Shown: positions 22,423-32,302 of the stretch, one piece after another | How positions within the stretch are numbered: the first letter of the stretch is position 1 | How the letters are laid out: every line of letters begins with the position of its first letter | NCBI GenBank assembly: GCA_009602735.1 | Contig: WELA01003692.1 | Location: 175,186 to 209,523, forward strand | DNA: 34,338 nucleotides | Source: Mesotaenium endlicherianum | Lineage: Eukaryota; Streptophyta; Zygnematophyceae; Zygnematales; Mesotaeniaceae | Reading direction: 5' to 3' | The notes under the pieces: model-generated | Told to the model about the DNA's origin: nothing | What the model saw: only the letters and a program-made list of their open reading frames with translations | The model's database searches: none | Translations under genes and position numbers: made by a program

Positions 22423-23517
22423 TATGGGAGGAGGGCAGCGGGTTACGGCTGAGACCGTCAGCGTCCAGGTTGGTCGAGCCTGGACGGTGGTGCACGTCGA
22501 AGGTGTACTCCTGCAAGATAAGCGCCCACCGTGCGTACTTGCCGGTCAAGCGCTCCGACGTCATGAGCCACTTAAGTGGCTGATGGTCGGTGACCAGGCG
22601 GAAGTGCGTGCCATAGAGATAGTGCTTGAAGTGCACGATCGCCCAGACCGCTGCCAGGCACTCCCCCTCGTAGGAGCCGTAGTTGCCTTTCGCGCGGTTG
22701 TTGCTGCGGCTGGCGTAGGCCACCACATGCTCGAAGCCGTCATGCTCCTGCACCAGCACAGCGCCCAGCCCTGCCTGCGACCATTTGGTGTGGAGGATGA
22801 AGGGCTTCGCGTAGTCAGGACGCCGAAGCACAGGAGCGCTCACCAGCAGCTCCTTGAGCTTATCGAATGCCGCCTGCTACTCTGGTCCCCACACGTAGGC
22901 AACGCCCTTGCGGAGCAAGTCGTTGAGCGGCTTGGCTAGCTCGCTGAACCCTGGCACGAAGCGGCGGTAGTAGTTGGCGATGCCGAGGAAGGCCCGCAGC
23001 TGCGAGAGATCTCTAGGAGGTGGGATGCCTGTGATGGCCGAGATCTTCGCCAGCTGGGGTGCCAAGCCGCTGGAGGAGAGCAGGTGGCCAAGGTACTCCA
23101 CCTCGCGGGTCCCAAAAGTGCACTTGCCTAGATGGCACTTGAGCCCAGCGGCCTCCAAACAGTCCAGGACAGCAGTGATGTGCGCCACGTGCTCCTCAAA
23201 CGTCTGACTGAAGACGAGCACGTCATCGATGTAGCATCGGGCAAAGGACAGCCCGGCCAGCTCCTTATCCATCACCCTCTGAAAGGTAGCTGGCGCGTTC
23301 TTTAACCCAAACGGCATCACCACCCACTCGTAGAGCCGCTGTGCTCTCCAGAACGCCGTCTTATGCTGGTCCTCCTCGGCGATGGGAATCTGGTTGAAGC
23401 CCTGACGCAGATCCAGCACTGAGAACCAAGTGCACGTGCCAATGTCGTCAAAGATCTCGTCAGGCGTCGGCATAGGATATCTGTCCTGCTCGGTAACCTC
23501 GTTCAGCCTACGATAGT
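22423..23517 (-). pseudogene. Outer element: C-terminal part of reverse transcriptase and RNase H
   Basis: Starting at the target duplication (23513-23517), the frame continues the split polymerase: RRLNEVTEQDRYPMP, FSVLDLRQGFNQIPI, MPFGLKNAPATFQ and the catalytic box YIDDVLVFS (23222-23233). The thumb and connection follow (LGIANYYRRFVPGF, WGPE). A TAG at 22877-22879 replaces a position where related elements have Gln (CAG). In the same frame RNase H follows (YASRSNNRAKGNYGSYEGECLA, TDHQPLKWLM, DADGLSRNPLPSS). Its first catalytic Asp is Lys (HTKWSQAG, codon 22784-22786). Homology stops at about 22425-22430, where a plus-strand fragment begins; integrase is absent. Confidence 0.85.
23513..23517. 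repeat. Target site duplication, left copy (ATAGT)
   Basis: ATAGT lies directly outside the left LTR and matches 29673-29677 exactly. Five bases is the normal duplication size for Ty3/gypsy integrases. Confidence 0.95.
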
Positions 23518-24260
23518 TGAAAGAGGCAGAGTGCCCAGTGGAAGCGTAGTGACTCACGAGGAAAGGAACTAGTTGCAATCATACTCAAAAGTGCAGCGGC
23601 ATATTGCTAAGAAAGCTTAGGAAAATTACTTGACATTTTGAGTGGCAAGAAACTGCTCACAAATGATGTAGGATAAAAGGCCTTGTCATTACAAACCCGT
23701 AGAAATTTACAGAAGTGAAAACTGAGAAGAAACAAAGAAGTTATGCCTATTTATATTTTTCTGCCTAAGTGCTCCTCCCTAGGAGGAAGCTACGGATTTT
23801 CCTAAGTGTTCGTCAAATCGTCCTTTCCAAAATATTCGTAAGTAAGCCAGATCAGTCTAATCTGACGTGTCGGGCCGAATTGACGTCCACATACATGCAT
23901 CGACATTACTAGAATATTCTATCTTAGACGCGCTAGGCTAAACCGAAACTTCTAGGTAAATCGACCTAGTCGGCACTCCGCGTCAGCCGAACTTACATGA
24001 AGGTTCGAGTTCATTCCAACGGGCCAGATCGCTCGACGCTGTCGGTCAATCCGACGGTCGCGCTCACCGCGAGGTAAGGACAGTTGTCAACCGACCTCAA
24101 AACTAATTAAACTTCGGAAATCCATAAGTCTCTCAATACTTGACCAAATTCGATGAACTTTATATCAAAATGACCACAAAAATGCACTCTACACTACTAT
24201 ATAATCAAAACATACTTTCATGAAACTCAAAAATGCACTTTATAAACCTATGACCTAACA
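23518..24260 (-). repeat. 3' LTR of the chromovirus
   Basis: This 743-bp direct repeat is the downstream LTR. It begins TGTTAGGTCATAGG on the minus strand and ends CTCTTTCA at the target duplication. The stop of pol (24248-24250) lies 13 bases inside it. Confidence 0.95.
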
Positions 24261-27200
24261 TCATCCCCCTCCTCAAGATGCGACGTCCTCGACGCATTCT
24301 GCAGATAAAGTCTCAACTTACTCTTACAATGAGTCAAGTTGGCTTCTGGCTCCCAAGTGTTGTCGTTCGCATGGTAGCCTTTCCACTTGATCAGATACTC
24401 TTGGGCAAATCGTTGACCTCGCTTGACTCGTCGATCGCCGACAATCGCCTCCACTTCATACTCCAATACATCATCGATCTCGACCGGTGGTGGCGGTGTA
24501 GGTAGTCGTCCTGGATGTTCTTCATTCGGGTCAACGTATGGCCGCAGACAACTGACATGGAACACATCATGGATACGCCAGCCTGAAGGAAGTTTCAACT
24601 TGTAGGTCACTGGATTCACCTGCTTGAGCACTTCAAAGGGACCTGTAAACCGTGCCCGCAGTTTCCTCTTGCCTGTGAAAGGTAGGTTCTCTGTGGACAA
24701 GAGTACTTTGTCGCCCACATGGAATGTCACTTCCCTCCTGTGCTTGTTAGCATGCTTGACCTGCTCTTCCTGTGCCTTCCAAATACACGTCTTCGCCATA
24801 TCCCAAGTGTTGGCCATCTGCTCCATAAAAGTTTGTGTAGTAGGAACTTGAGTGTCCTTGGCCTTCTCCAACAAGATGTTCCCTGGATGATATACTTCTC
24901 GCCCATAAACCATAGCGAATGGTGACTGCTTGGTGGATCCCTGTATGCTGTTGTTGTAGGCAAACTCTAATCCTGGCAGCTTCTTGTCCCACTCTGAAGG
25001 GTCCTCCATAGTGAAACTCCTGAGCACCTCTTGCAGAGTTTTGTTGAGCCTCTCACTCTGCCCATCTGTCTGAGGGTGATAGGAAGTGCTCATACTCAGC
25101 TTGGTCCCCATCAAAGTAAATAAAGACCGCCAAAAGTTGCTAGTGAACCTTGGATCCCGATCTGAAACAATCACCTTCGGCAACCCATGTAGCCTGAAAA
25201 TATGATCAAAGAATAGCCGTGCCACATCCGCTGCCGTAGAAGTCTCCTTCATGGGAATGAAGTGAGCCATCTTGCTGAGTCTGTCAGACACAACCCATAC
25301 TGCATCGTGCCCTTGACCACTGACTGGTAACGACGTGATGAAGTTCATAGCAATCTGCTCCCAAGGATACTCTGAAATAGGCAGGGGCCACAATGTACCT
25401 CCCTTCTTTTGATTTGGTGTCTTGTTTCTCTGGCACGCATCGCAACTCCTGATCCACTCCTCGATGTCCTTGTCCATATTTCTCCAGTAGTATTCCCGCT
25501 TCAGCACGCTTGCCGTCTTCTCGCTTCCAAAGTGTCCAGCATATAAGCAGTCATGATGCTCCGCAAGTAGTAAGTCTCGTAGCTCCTTGATGTCAGGTAC
25601 CACCACTCTCTTGGAATCACCATAATACCATATGCCGTCCTTCTTCTGCATACTCGAGTTGGACTCAGCTGCTTCACCATCAGCAAACTCTAGGTCCTCC
25701 TCATAACCTCTTTGGAGCTTCTCCTTGAAGTCCATATTCTCCTTGATGACTGAGATAGCTGCAAGGTCACACCTCCTGGATAAAGCGTCTGCAGGGTTGA
25801 TCTTCCCAGGTAAGTACTCAATCTTGTGGTCAAACTGTTGCAGAAACTCCATCCACCTTGTCTGTCTTGGTGTCAACCTTGGCTGCGTCATAAACTTCTC
25901 CAAGCTCTTGTGGTCGGTCTTGATGAACACCTTCCGGCCGTCCACACAACATCGCCAAATCCTCAAAGCCTGGATAATAGCCAACATCTCTCGCTCGTGT
26001 GCTGCATAGTTCTGCTCCGCAGGACTCAACTTTCTGCTCTCATATGCCACAGGCTGCAATCCTTTGCCCTGGTCCTGGAGAAGAATGGCTCCCACTGCAA
26101 AGTTTGATGCATCCGTGATGATGGTGAAAGGAAGCTCTGGACTGGCAATTGCCAACACAGGTGTCTGTGTCAACAGCTCTTTAATCTTCCCGAAGGCTTG
26201 CTGCTCCTTGTCACCCCATAGCCACTTCTCCTGCTTCTTCAACATGTCCGTGAGCGGTGCACACACCTTGGCAAATCCTTCAATGAAACGTCGGTAATAA
26301 TTCGCCATGCCGAGGAAACTCCTGAGTTGATGAATATCAGCAGGTACCGGCCAATCTCTGACTGCTTGCACCTTCTTCTGCTCCACCTTGACTCCTTCAG
26401 CTCCCACTATGTGTCCAAGAAACTCGACCTCCTTGAGACAGAAGTCGCACTTGCTCATCTTCCCATACAGCTTTTGATCTCTCAAGACCTCCAACACCTT
26501 CCTCAGATGCCCCACATGCTCCTCCAAGGTCTTCGAATAGATCAGGATGTCGTCCAAAAATACCACCACAAACTGGTCCAAGTAGGGTCTGAAGATACTA
26601 TTCATGAGTCCCATGAATGTAGCAGGTGCATTGGTCAATCCAAAAGGCATGACTGTGAACTCGAACAAATCATAGCGAGTCCTGAAAGCAGTCTTCTGAA
26701 CGTCTCCTTCCGCAATTTGTACCTGGTGATAGCCACTCCTCAAATCGATCTTCGAGAAATACTTCGCCCCGACAAGCCTGTCAATCAACTCGTCCACTCG
26801 TGGAAGTGGGTACCTGTTCTTGATGGTGACCTTGTTGAGTGCCCGGTAGTCGACACACATCCTCATAGTCCCATCCTTCTTCTTCACAAATAAGACTGGC
26901 GCTGCAAATGGAGACTCGCTGGGTCGGATGAATCCCTTCTCCAATAACTCCGTCAGTTGCTTCTTTAACTCATCCAACTCCGCAAACGATTGTCGATAGG
27001 CGGGTCTCACTGGTGGCTTGCTCCCTGGTTCCAACTCAATCTTGTGCTCCATAGCTCTCTGTGGAGGTAATCCTGCAGGTAGTTCCTCAGGAAATACGCA
27101 CTTGAACTCCTCCAACAGCGCCTTAATTTGGGCAGGCATCTCAGCAGGCTTCTTCTCTTGAGCAGTTGGGCTCTGCTCCTTCTGAGCAAGGGGATCAGAC

Positions 27201-27912
27201 ACCACTACTTGCTCCTCCGGCGATGTACATTCGCCCAGGCTGTTAGGATTCACGCTTGCTCCATCTGATGACCTGGCCAGGGCCACCGAAACAAGGTACA
27301 TCTCCTTCACCTGATTCGCCCTGCATAGCTTCTTAACTTGCAGGCTCGACAGAAGACAGTTACTTGTGGTCGTATCTACCTCCACCTGTTTCGCTGTCTC
27401 CATTCGACCATCACGCCCTTGGACTTTCACTTGTCCTGTGCTCCAGTGCACTTGAGGGTTGGCTTTCCTCAGCCATGGTCGGCCCAATATCACCTCATGG
27501 TGACCCAACTCTGCCTGCTCCATAACTTCCTTACTCCGGTGCCCCGCTACTTCCACGTGAATAGCTTCCGTAGGTGCACCACACTTGAGTCTCTGCCCAT
27601 TCGCCAAAATTGCCTCCTTAGGCTCATAATGCTTCTGCACAGGGATTCGCCACTCTTTCACCAGCTTCTTGTGCACAAAGTTTGCACTTGCGCCACTGTC
27701 GACCATACACTTCGCATTATTGCCGTCGACCACTCCTTCCACGATGATAGGCTTGTCAACATCGCGACCTTTGCTTCTCGGCAGGCTCCTGGGGATAACC
27801 TCCTTGTGAGTTCTCGTCTTCACGCCAGTAGACACCCCAGAACGACTTACTGGCGTCCTCCTTTTTCCTGTTGTTGAGGTTGCTTTGCCTTCACATGACA
27901 GTCTCGAGCCAG
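24248..27912 (-). CDS. Chromovirus pol: protease, reverse transcriptase, RNase H, integrase, chromodomain
   Basis: One uninterrupted frame of over 1,200 codons, in the -1 frame to gag, so it has no start of its own. The frame is nominally open to 28075, but upstream of the N at 27925 it only shadows gag. In order: protease ([12 protein letters not shown] at about 27687-27704; VILGRPWL); reverse transcriptase ([29 protein letters not shown], catalytic FLDDILIYS at about 26535-26560); RNase H ([41 protein letters not shown]); integrase with the HHCC finger ([16 protein letters not shown]) and the DDE core ([19 protein letters not shown]). The C-terminal chromodomain ([26 protein letters not shown]) binds modified histones and targets integration in chromoviruses. 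The first DDE residue is Asn (MNFITSLP, codon 25343-25345) where family members have Asp, so integrase is probably inactive. The stop (24248-24250) lies within the 3' LTR. Confidence 0.9.
24261..24275 (-). promoter_or_regulatory. Polypurine tract
   Basis: The minus strand reads GAGGAGGGGGATGA directly before the 3' LTR, the expected place for the primer of plus-strand DNA synthesis. It lies inside the last codons of pol (EEGDD). Confidence 0.8.
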
Positions 27913-28891
27913 ATGTCCAAGCTTNAATGTCCAAGCTTGCCGCAATTATAGCAGGGTCCTCTCGGCTTGTAATTCTGTTGCCTGCTCTGGTTCTGAACAA
28001 GTCCCAACTCCATAGGTACTGGACCTTGAACACTCGTGCTTGGCGCTTGAGATCCAAAGTGTCGATATCCTCCAAAGTTGTGGCTGCCCCACTGCCTCTA
28101 ACTATACTCCACAGCGTCGACCCTTGTTGCCAATGCCATCATTTCTCCAAGACTGGTAGGATCCATGAGCGCCACTTCCTTGGCCTTAGTTGGCTTGAGT
28201 CCCCTCTTGAACTTGTCCATCATCTCCGACTCGTGCATGGATGGACATTGAAGCACCAGCTCGTTGAAGCGCGATACATACTCTTGAACGCTTGCTCGTT
28301 GACGAAGGCGCACCAATAGATCTCGAGCGGTAGCCTCGGGCGCAATAGGTTGAAATTGCCTCTTCAAGCCTTCAAAGAGCTGATCAACAGTAGCAGGAAT
28401 TCCAGACAACTGCTCTTCTCGTTCATACCAAGCTCCAGCACTCTTCTGCAGCAAAGTTATGACAAAGACGACTTGCCTGTCGGGCGTGAGCGCAGAGTAC
28501 TCTATAAATTTCTTCACTCCAAAAATCCATTAATGAACAGGCGGCGATCCACGCTCTCCAGTATAAACTTCAGGCTTAGGCGCACGCACTCCTGATGCGG
28601 GTGGATAATTGGTTGCACCACTGGGTTATCATGAATCGGTGGCACAACAGGTGCAGGTGCCGAACTCGTCGAAGCGGCGTTCCCCATAACAACTCGCACC
28701 ATTCTCTCCACCTCCGCGCGCATATTTTGTTGAAACTGGGTGTAAACTTCTCCTCCAATTGCATTTGCCATTTGTCTTAGCATCGCCTGCATCTCTTGTT
28801 GCTCTCTGGTCATCGTTGGTGCTGCCTGCTGCCCCGCGCGCTCAACATGCTCAACATGTTCGCCTCCTCCAGCTGCCGGTTGCGACTCCAT
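27847..28891 (-). pseudogene. Chromovirus gag (broken)
   Basis: Gag is the structural protein that packages the element's RNA. It starts at an ATG at 28889-28891 (MESQPAAGGGEHVEH). An Arg/Glu-rich helical part is followed by the capsid-like domain (VITLLQKSAGAWYERE, then ATARDLLVRLRQRASVQEYV) and a CCHC zinc knuckle (CYNCGKLGH...) that ends at TAA 27847-27849. Three defects are visible. A base is missing at about 28514-28516, where TTGGAGTG is followed by AAGAAA and one more G would read Trp-Lys-Lys in frame. A TAG stands at 28098-28100. The knuckle is interrupted by an N at 27925 flanked by a 12-base duplication, which is probably an assembly fault. Protease and pol follow in the -1 frame relative to gag, as in many Ty3/gypsy elements. 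Confidence 0.8.
27913..27938. other. Probable assembly join: N flanked by a 12-base duplication
   Basis: ATGTCCAAGCTT occurs at 27913-27924 and again at 27927-27938, with N and one A between them. Collapsing the two copies restores the zinc-knuckle reading of gag (CYNCGKLGH then LARDCHVKA). The pattern fits two contig ends that overlap but were joined with a placeholder. Confidence 0.75.
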
Positions 28892-28914
28892 AATATAATA
28901 TGCAAACTAGTCCT

Positions 28915-28926
28915 GCTCCAATACCA
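28915..28926 (-). promoter_or_regulatory. Primer binding site (initiator-Met-tRNA type)
   Basis: Two bases after the 5' LTR the minus strand reads TGGTATTGGAGC. Plant LTR elements commonly prime with TGGTATCAGAGC, complementary to the 3' end of a methionine tRNA. This site differs at two or three central positions, either from decay or from a variant tRNA. Confidence 0.6.
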
Positions 28927-28928
28927 GA

Positions 28929-29672
28929 TGAAAGGGGCAGAGTGCCCTAGTGGAAGCGTAGTGACTCACGAGGAACAAAGCTAGTTGCAATCATACTCAA
29001 GAGTGCAGCGGCATATTGCTAAGAAAGCTTAGGAAAATTACTTGACATTTTGAGTGGCAAGAAACTGCTCACAAATGATGTAGGATGAAAGGCCTTGTCA
29101 TTACAACCCTCTAGAAATTTACAAAAGTGAAAATTGACAAGAAACAAAGAAGTTATGCCTATTTATAATTTTCTGCCTAAGTGCTCCTCCCTAGGAGGAA
29201 ACTACGGATTTTCCTAATTGTTCGTCAAATCGTCCCTTCCAGAATATTCGTGAGTAAGCCAGATCAGTCTAATCTGACGTGTCGGGCCGAATTGACGTCC
29301 ACATACATGCATCGACATTACTAGAATATTCTATCTTAGACGCGCTAGGCTAAACCGAAACTTCTAGGTAAATCGACCTAGTCGGCACTCCGCGTCAGCC
29401 GAACTTACGTGAAGGTTCGAGTTCATTCTAACGGGCCAGATCGCTCGACGCTGTCGGTCAATCCGACGGTCGCGCTCACCGCGAATTAAGGACAGTCGTC
29501 AACCGACCTCAAAACTAATTAAACTTCGGAAATCCGTAACTCTCTCAATACTTGACCAAATTTGATGAACTTTATATCAAAATGACCACAAAAACGCACT
29601 CTACACTACTGTGTAATCAAAACATACTTTCATGAAACTCAAATATGCACTTTATAAACCTATGACCTTACA
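28929..29672 (-). repeat. 5' LTR of the chromovirus
   Basis: This 744-bp direct repeat is the upstream LTR with respect to the minus-strand coding direction. It begins TGTAAGGTCATAGG and ends CTCTTTCA (minus strand). A TTTATAAAG TATA-like sequence lies close to its start. It is nearly identical to 23518-24260. Confidence 0.95.
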
Positions 29673-29677
29673 ATAGT
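29673..29677. repeat. Target site duplication, right copy (ATAGT)
   Basis: ATAGT lies directly outside the right LTR. On the minus strand it completes the Tyr codon of the interrupted CGDY motif, and using only one copy keeps the reverse transcriptase in frame. Confidence 0.95.
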
Positions 29678-30463
29678 CACCGCACATCCTCTTCTCGGAC
29701 CAGTTGCCCAAGGCATCCTTCTTGGCTGGCATGACCGTGGGTGCGGCATAGCGAGAGGAGGACTCCCGAATGAGCGGCTGTCCTCCAGCTTGCCTGTCTG
29801 CCCGCTGATCAAGCCATCCTCGAAGTGGCTGTAGCGATAACGCTTCAGGAAAATGGGCTCCTGCGACCTGAGAGTAATCCGCATGGGGTCCCCCATGTAG
29901 CGCCCGAGATCGTGCATGCCGCTGGCAAAGCTGGTGCTGTGCCTCCCGTCCAGCAGTGCCGTCAATTGTGCAGCCTGCGCCTTGGTGAGTGACCCCCCCA
30001 GCTTTCATGTCGGTGGAGTTGGTGGCGTTGCCTGACCTGCAGCTGGAGTCTCTTGTCTTGCCGCTGGAGTAGACTGTGGTGCTACAGGTGTCACCTGCCC
30101 TGCAGCGGTTGGCGCTCTGCCTGCCGCGGGTACCTGCACCGTGTCGGCTGCGACCAGCTGCCTGGCACCGTCTGCCTGCAAGCGAGGAAAAAGAAAGGGT
30201 AACCGGGACTCCCTGGGTCGCTGTGAGGACTCCTCTCTCCGCCGGCCCCCCCCCAGCAAACCAGAGTCCTCCCTGCGCGGCGGTGGGGAGGGGGGGTGCG
30301 AGCGCGCCGGCGGTGCAGGCCCTGCGTGCTGAGGATGCCACGTCGTGCCAGGCGGGGCCTGATTGTCATCGTCGGTGGAGTCATCGTCCATATCATCGGC
30401 AGGCCGAGGCAGCTCGGGATGCCGGGCTGCGGCGTAGAGAGGCGCCAAGGCCTGCGTCTGCAG
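29678..30463 (-). pseudogene. Outer element: linker and N-terminal part of reverse transcriptase
   Basis: After methyltransferase motif X the frame enters an acidic stretch and then a Pro/Ala-rich linker with repeated TPAA-Q units, ending in TGA at 30005-30007. The same frame continues past the stop (LTKAQAAQLTALL, then a pre-RT segment ending FEDGLISGQTGKLE). A one-base shift at about 29770-29790 leads to the reverse transcriptase start: SSSRYAAPTVMPAKKD and RMCGDY, which correspond to the SSPYAAP...KKKDG...RMCVDYR block of Ty3/gypsy polymerases. The coding sequence is then cut by the target duplication and the LTR of the inserted element at 29673. The other half is at 22423-23517. Confidence 0.8.
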
Positions 30464-32302
30464 CAGAATCCACGTGAGGACGTTGGCGTCGATCGCCTGC
30501 CCCAAGAGGTGAATGCGATTCACCTCAGTGAGACCGTCCACCTGTGTGAGATGCGGCGGGAAGCCCATGGCACGCTCCATCTTCGCAGGACGCGGCCTGT
30601 CAAACATGCCAGTCTCTAGGTCGATGACCATCCCGCGCTGATCTCCGACAAAGGCGTCGCTGTCGTAGCGGCTGACGAAAGTCGGTAGTGCGCGAGTGAC
30701 GTCATGCAGGACCTCACACTGCGCCATGGAGGGATGTGGTAGTGCAGTCACGCGCTGGGCCAGACGAGGGACATTGAGGATGGAGTCGACGGTGCGTGGG
30801 TGACGGGGATGAGAGCGGCCAACGCCTCGAGAGTACCTGGCATCGCCAGGTTCGTGAAGTAGGCGCGAACGCGGTGCGCGAAGGAACCAATCTGGGCAGC
30901 GTCGATGACGGCCTCGCGGCCGACGTAGCTGCTGCAAAGAGCGAAGTCGGTGCTAACATCGGGTCGGTGATCGTGGCGCGCGGCCACGTTCTCCAGGACC
31001 CACGCGAGTTTGTGCGGCGGCTGGCGATCCTCAACAATGTTGAGGACGCGGAGCAAGTGCCAGAAGAGGGCCGTGCGGGGATTGCTGAGCGCCCTGCCAC
31101 GCCCGGCTATGGAGAAGCCCTGACATTCCCAACCGGCGATGACGAGGTCAATGGGCCCAAGGCGGGTGACATGCTCGACGGTGATGTCGCGGATGTCCAT
31201 GGGCCAGTCTGTCTGAGCGCGGCGGAATGCGTGCGCGGGAAGGAGGTTTGGGAACTGCTTGTGGCACAACGCCATCTGCCGACGGGCCACCTGCTGGGCC
31301 TCAGGATCGGGATCGACGTAGACGTAGCGGCGCACCGGGATGCCGGCCTGTAAGGTCGCGAGCAACCCGGTGGCGATGCCGGCAAAGAGCTCAACGAGGT
31401 CGATGCCGCCGGGCCGCTCGTCCAGAGCGTCGGCGCAAATAGGAGTCGGAAGTGGGCGACACCCCATGGCGGGGGTGCCGGGCTGAGCGGGCGGCGGGAA
31501 GATACGCTCGACGCTGTGCTGATGTGGCGCCATGCGGAGGGCGGCCACACCACGGTCTGCGTAGTCACGCGTAAGGCTGGGGATGCGGTCGGTGAGCGGC
31601 TGCGGACGCTCCTCCCGTGCGTGGTCCTGGTAGGTGCGCCATCGCAGGCGCGCATCCTGCAGGGCTGTCGGAGAGACAGCGCGGGCCTGACGTCGGGCCG
31701 AGGCCACGCACAGCTGCTGCCACCTGTCGCGCTGGGCGCAGTCAGTCTGGTGCGAGGCCGCGTGGGCTAGCTGGTCGAGAACGGGACGCTGAGTCAAGTA
31801 GGGGTGCGGGTCGAAGTAGGCCCGCTGGCGTGCGCGCATGTCTGCAAAGAAGACTGTGCAGACGGAGCGCTCGGGGCTGTCGACCTCCTGCGGGGACCGA
31901 ACTAACCGGCGAGGGGCCAGCTGGACTCGCGGCCGGGGCTGCCCTTGTGGGACGGGCGCGTCTCGGGGCTGCCGGAGACTAGGCATGAGCCGTGTGCGTG
32001 CGGCGGCCGTAGATGGGTGGCGACTGGGCGGCCTGCTGTCGGTGCGGGCCACCTTGGGAGGAGGTGACCCGGAGGGACTGTCGCCAGCGATGTGGCTGCG
32101 AGGGACGCTGGCGCGCGGAGCTGTAGGGGCCAGCATCACAAAATGCGCCTCGGAAGAAGACTGAGCGTCGTCGCCAGCTGAGAGGGGCCGGAAGGGCGGA
32201 GTGCGGCGTCGGTCTCGAGTGTCGTCGTATGGCGGCGTGGCCCCGCGGGCCCGCGTGTCGTCGTAAGGAGGTGTGCGCTCTCTGTTGTCGTAGGGCGGCA
32301 TG
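30464..32302 (-). pseudogene. Outer element: cytosine-5 DNA methyltransferase domain with N-terminal extension
   Basis: The segment encodes a C5-methyltransferase, which transfers a methyl group from S-adenosylmethionine to cytosine in DNA. An N-terminal extension of about 300 residues (three PPYD repeats near 32230-32300, then Arg/Pro-rich) precedes the catalytic core. Motifs in order: I, DLVELFAGIATGL (31363-31401); end of strand 2, YVDPDPEA; IV, GWECQGFSIAGRG with the catalytic Cys at 31123-31125; VI, AWVLENV; VIII, AHRVRAYFTN. A one-base frameshift at about 30780-30800 follows, then a short target-recognition region and motifs IX and X, ERAMGFP (30557-30577) and LLGQAIDANVLTWIL (30464-30508). 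Motif IV is ECQ rather than the usual PCQ. The domain lies between protease and reverse transcriptase on the same strand, so it belongs to the polyprotein rather than to a separate host gene. It is inactive as it stands because of the frameshift and the surrounding stops. Confidence 0.85.

Larger units (their letters stand above)
23518..29672 (-). mobile_element. Complete chromodomain Ty3/gypsy LTR retrotransposon (chromovirus), inserted
   Basis: The element is 6,155 bp with LTRs of 743 and 744 bp, TG...CA termini, and a 5-bp target duplication ATAGT at 23513-23517 and 29673-29677. Inside, on the minus strand, are a primer binding site, gag, protease, reverse transcriptase, RNase H, integrase, chromodomain and a polypurine tract in the standard Ty3/gypsy order. 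The two LTRs differ at roughly 30-35 positions by eye (about 95-96% identity), so the insertion is not new. It landed in the reverse transcriptase of the methyltransferase element. Coding defects (gag deletion, gag stop, Asn in the integrase active site) suggest that this copy cannot move alone. Confidence 0.95.

Noticed and set aside
30796..31353. Plus-strand frames across the methyltransferase region (also 31617-32164 and 32668-33261)
   Set aside because: They are shadows of the GC-rich minus-strand polyprotein, which carries the recognisable motifs.
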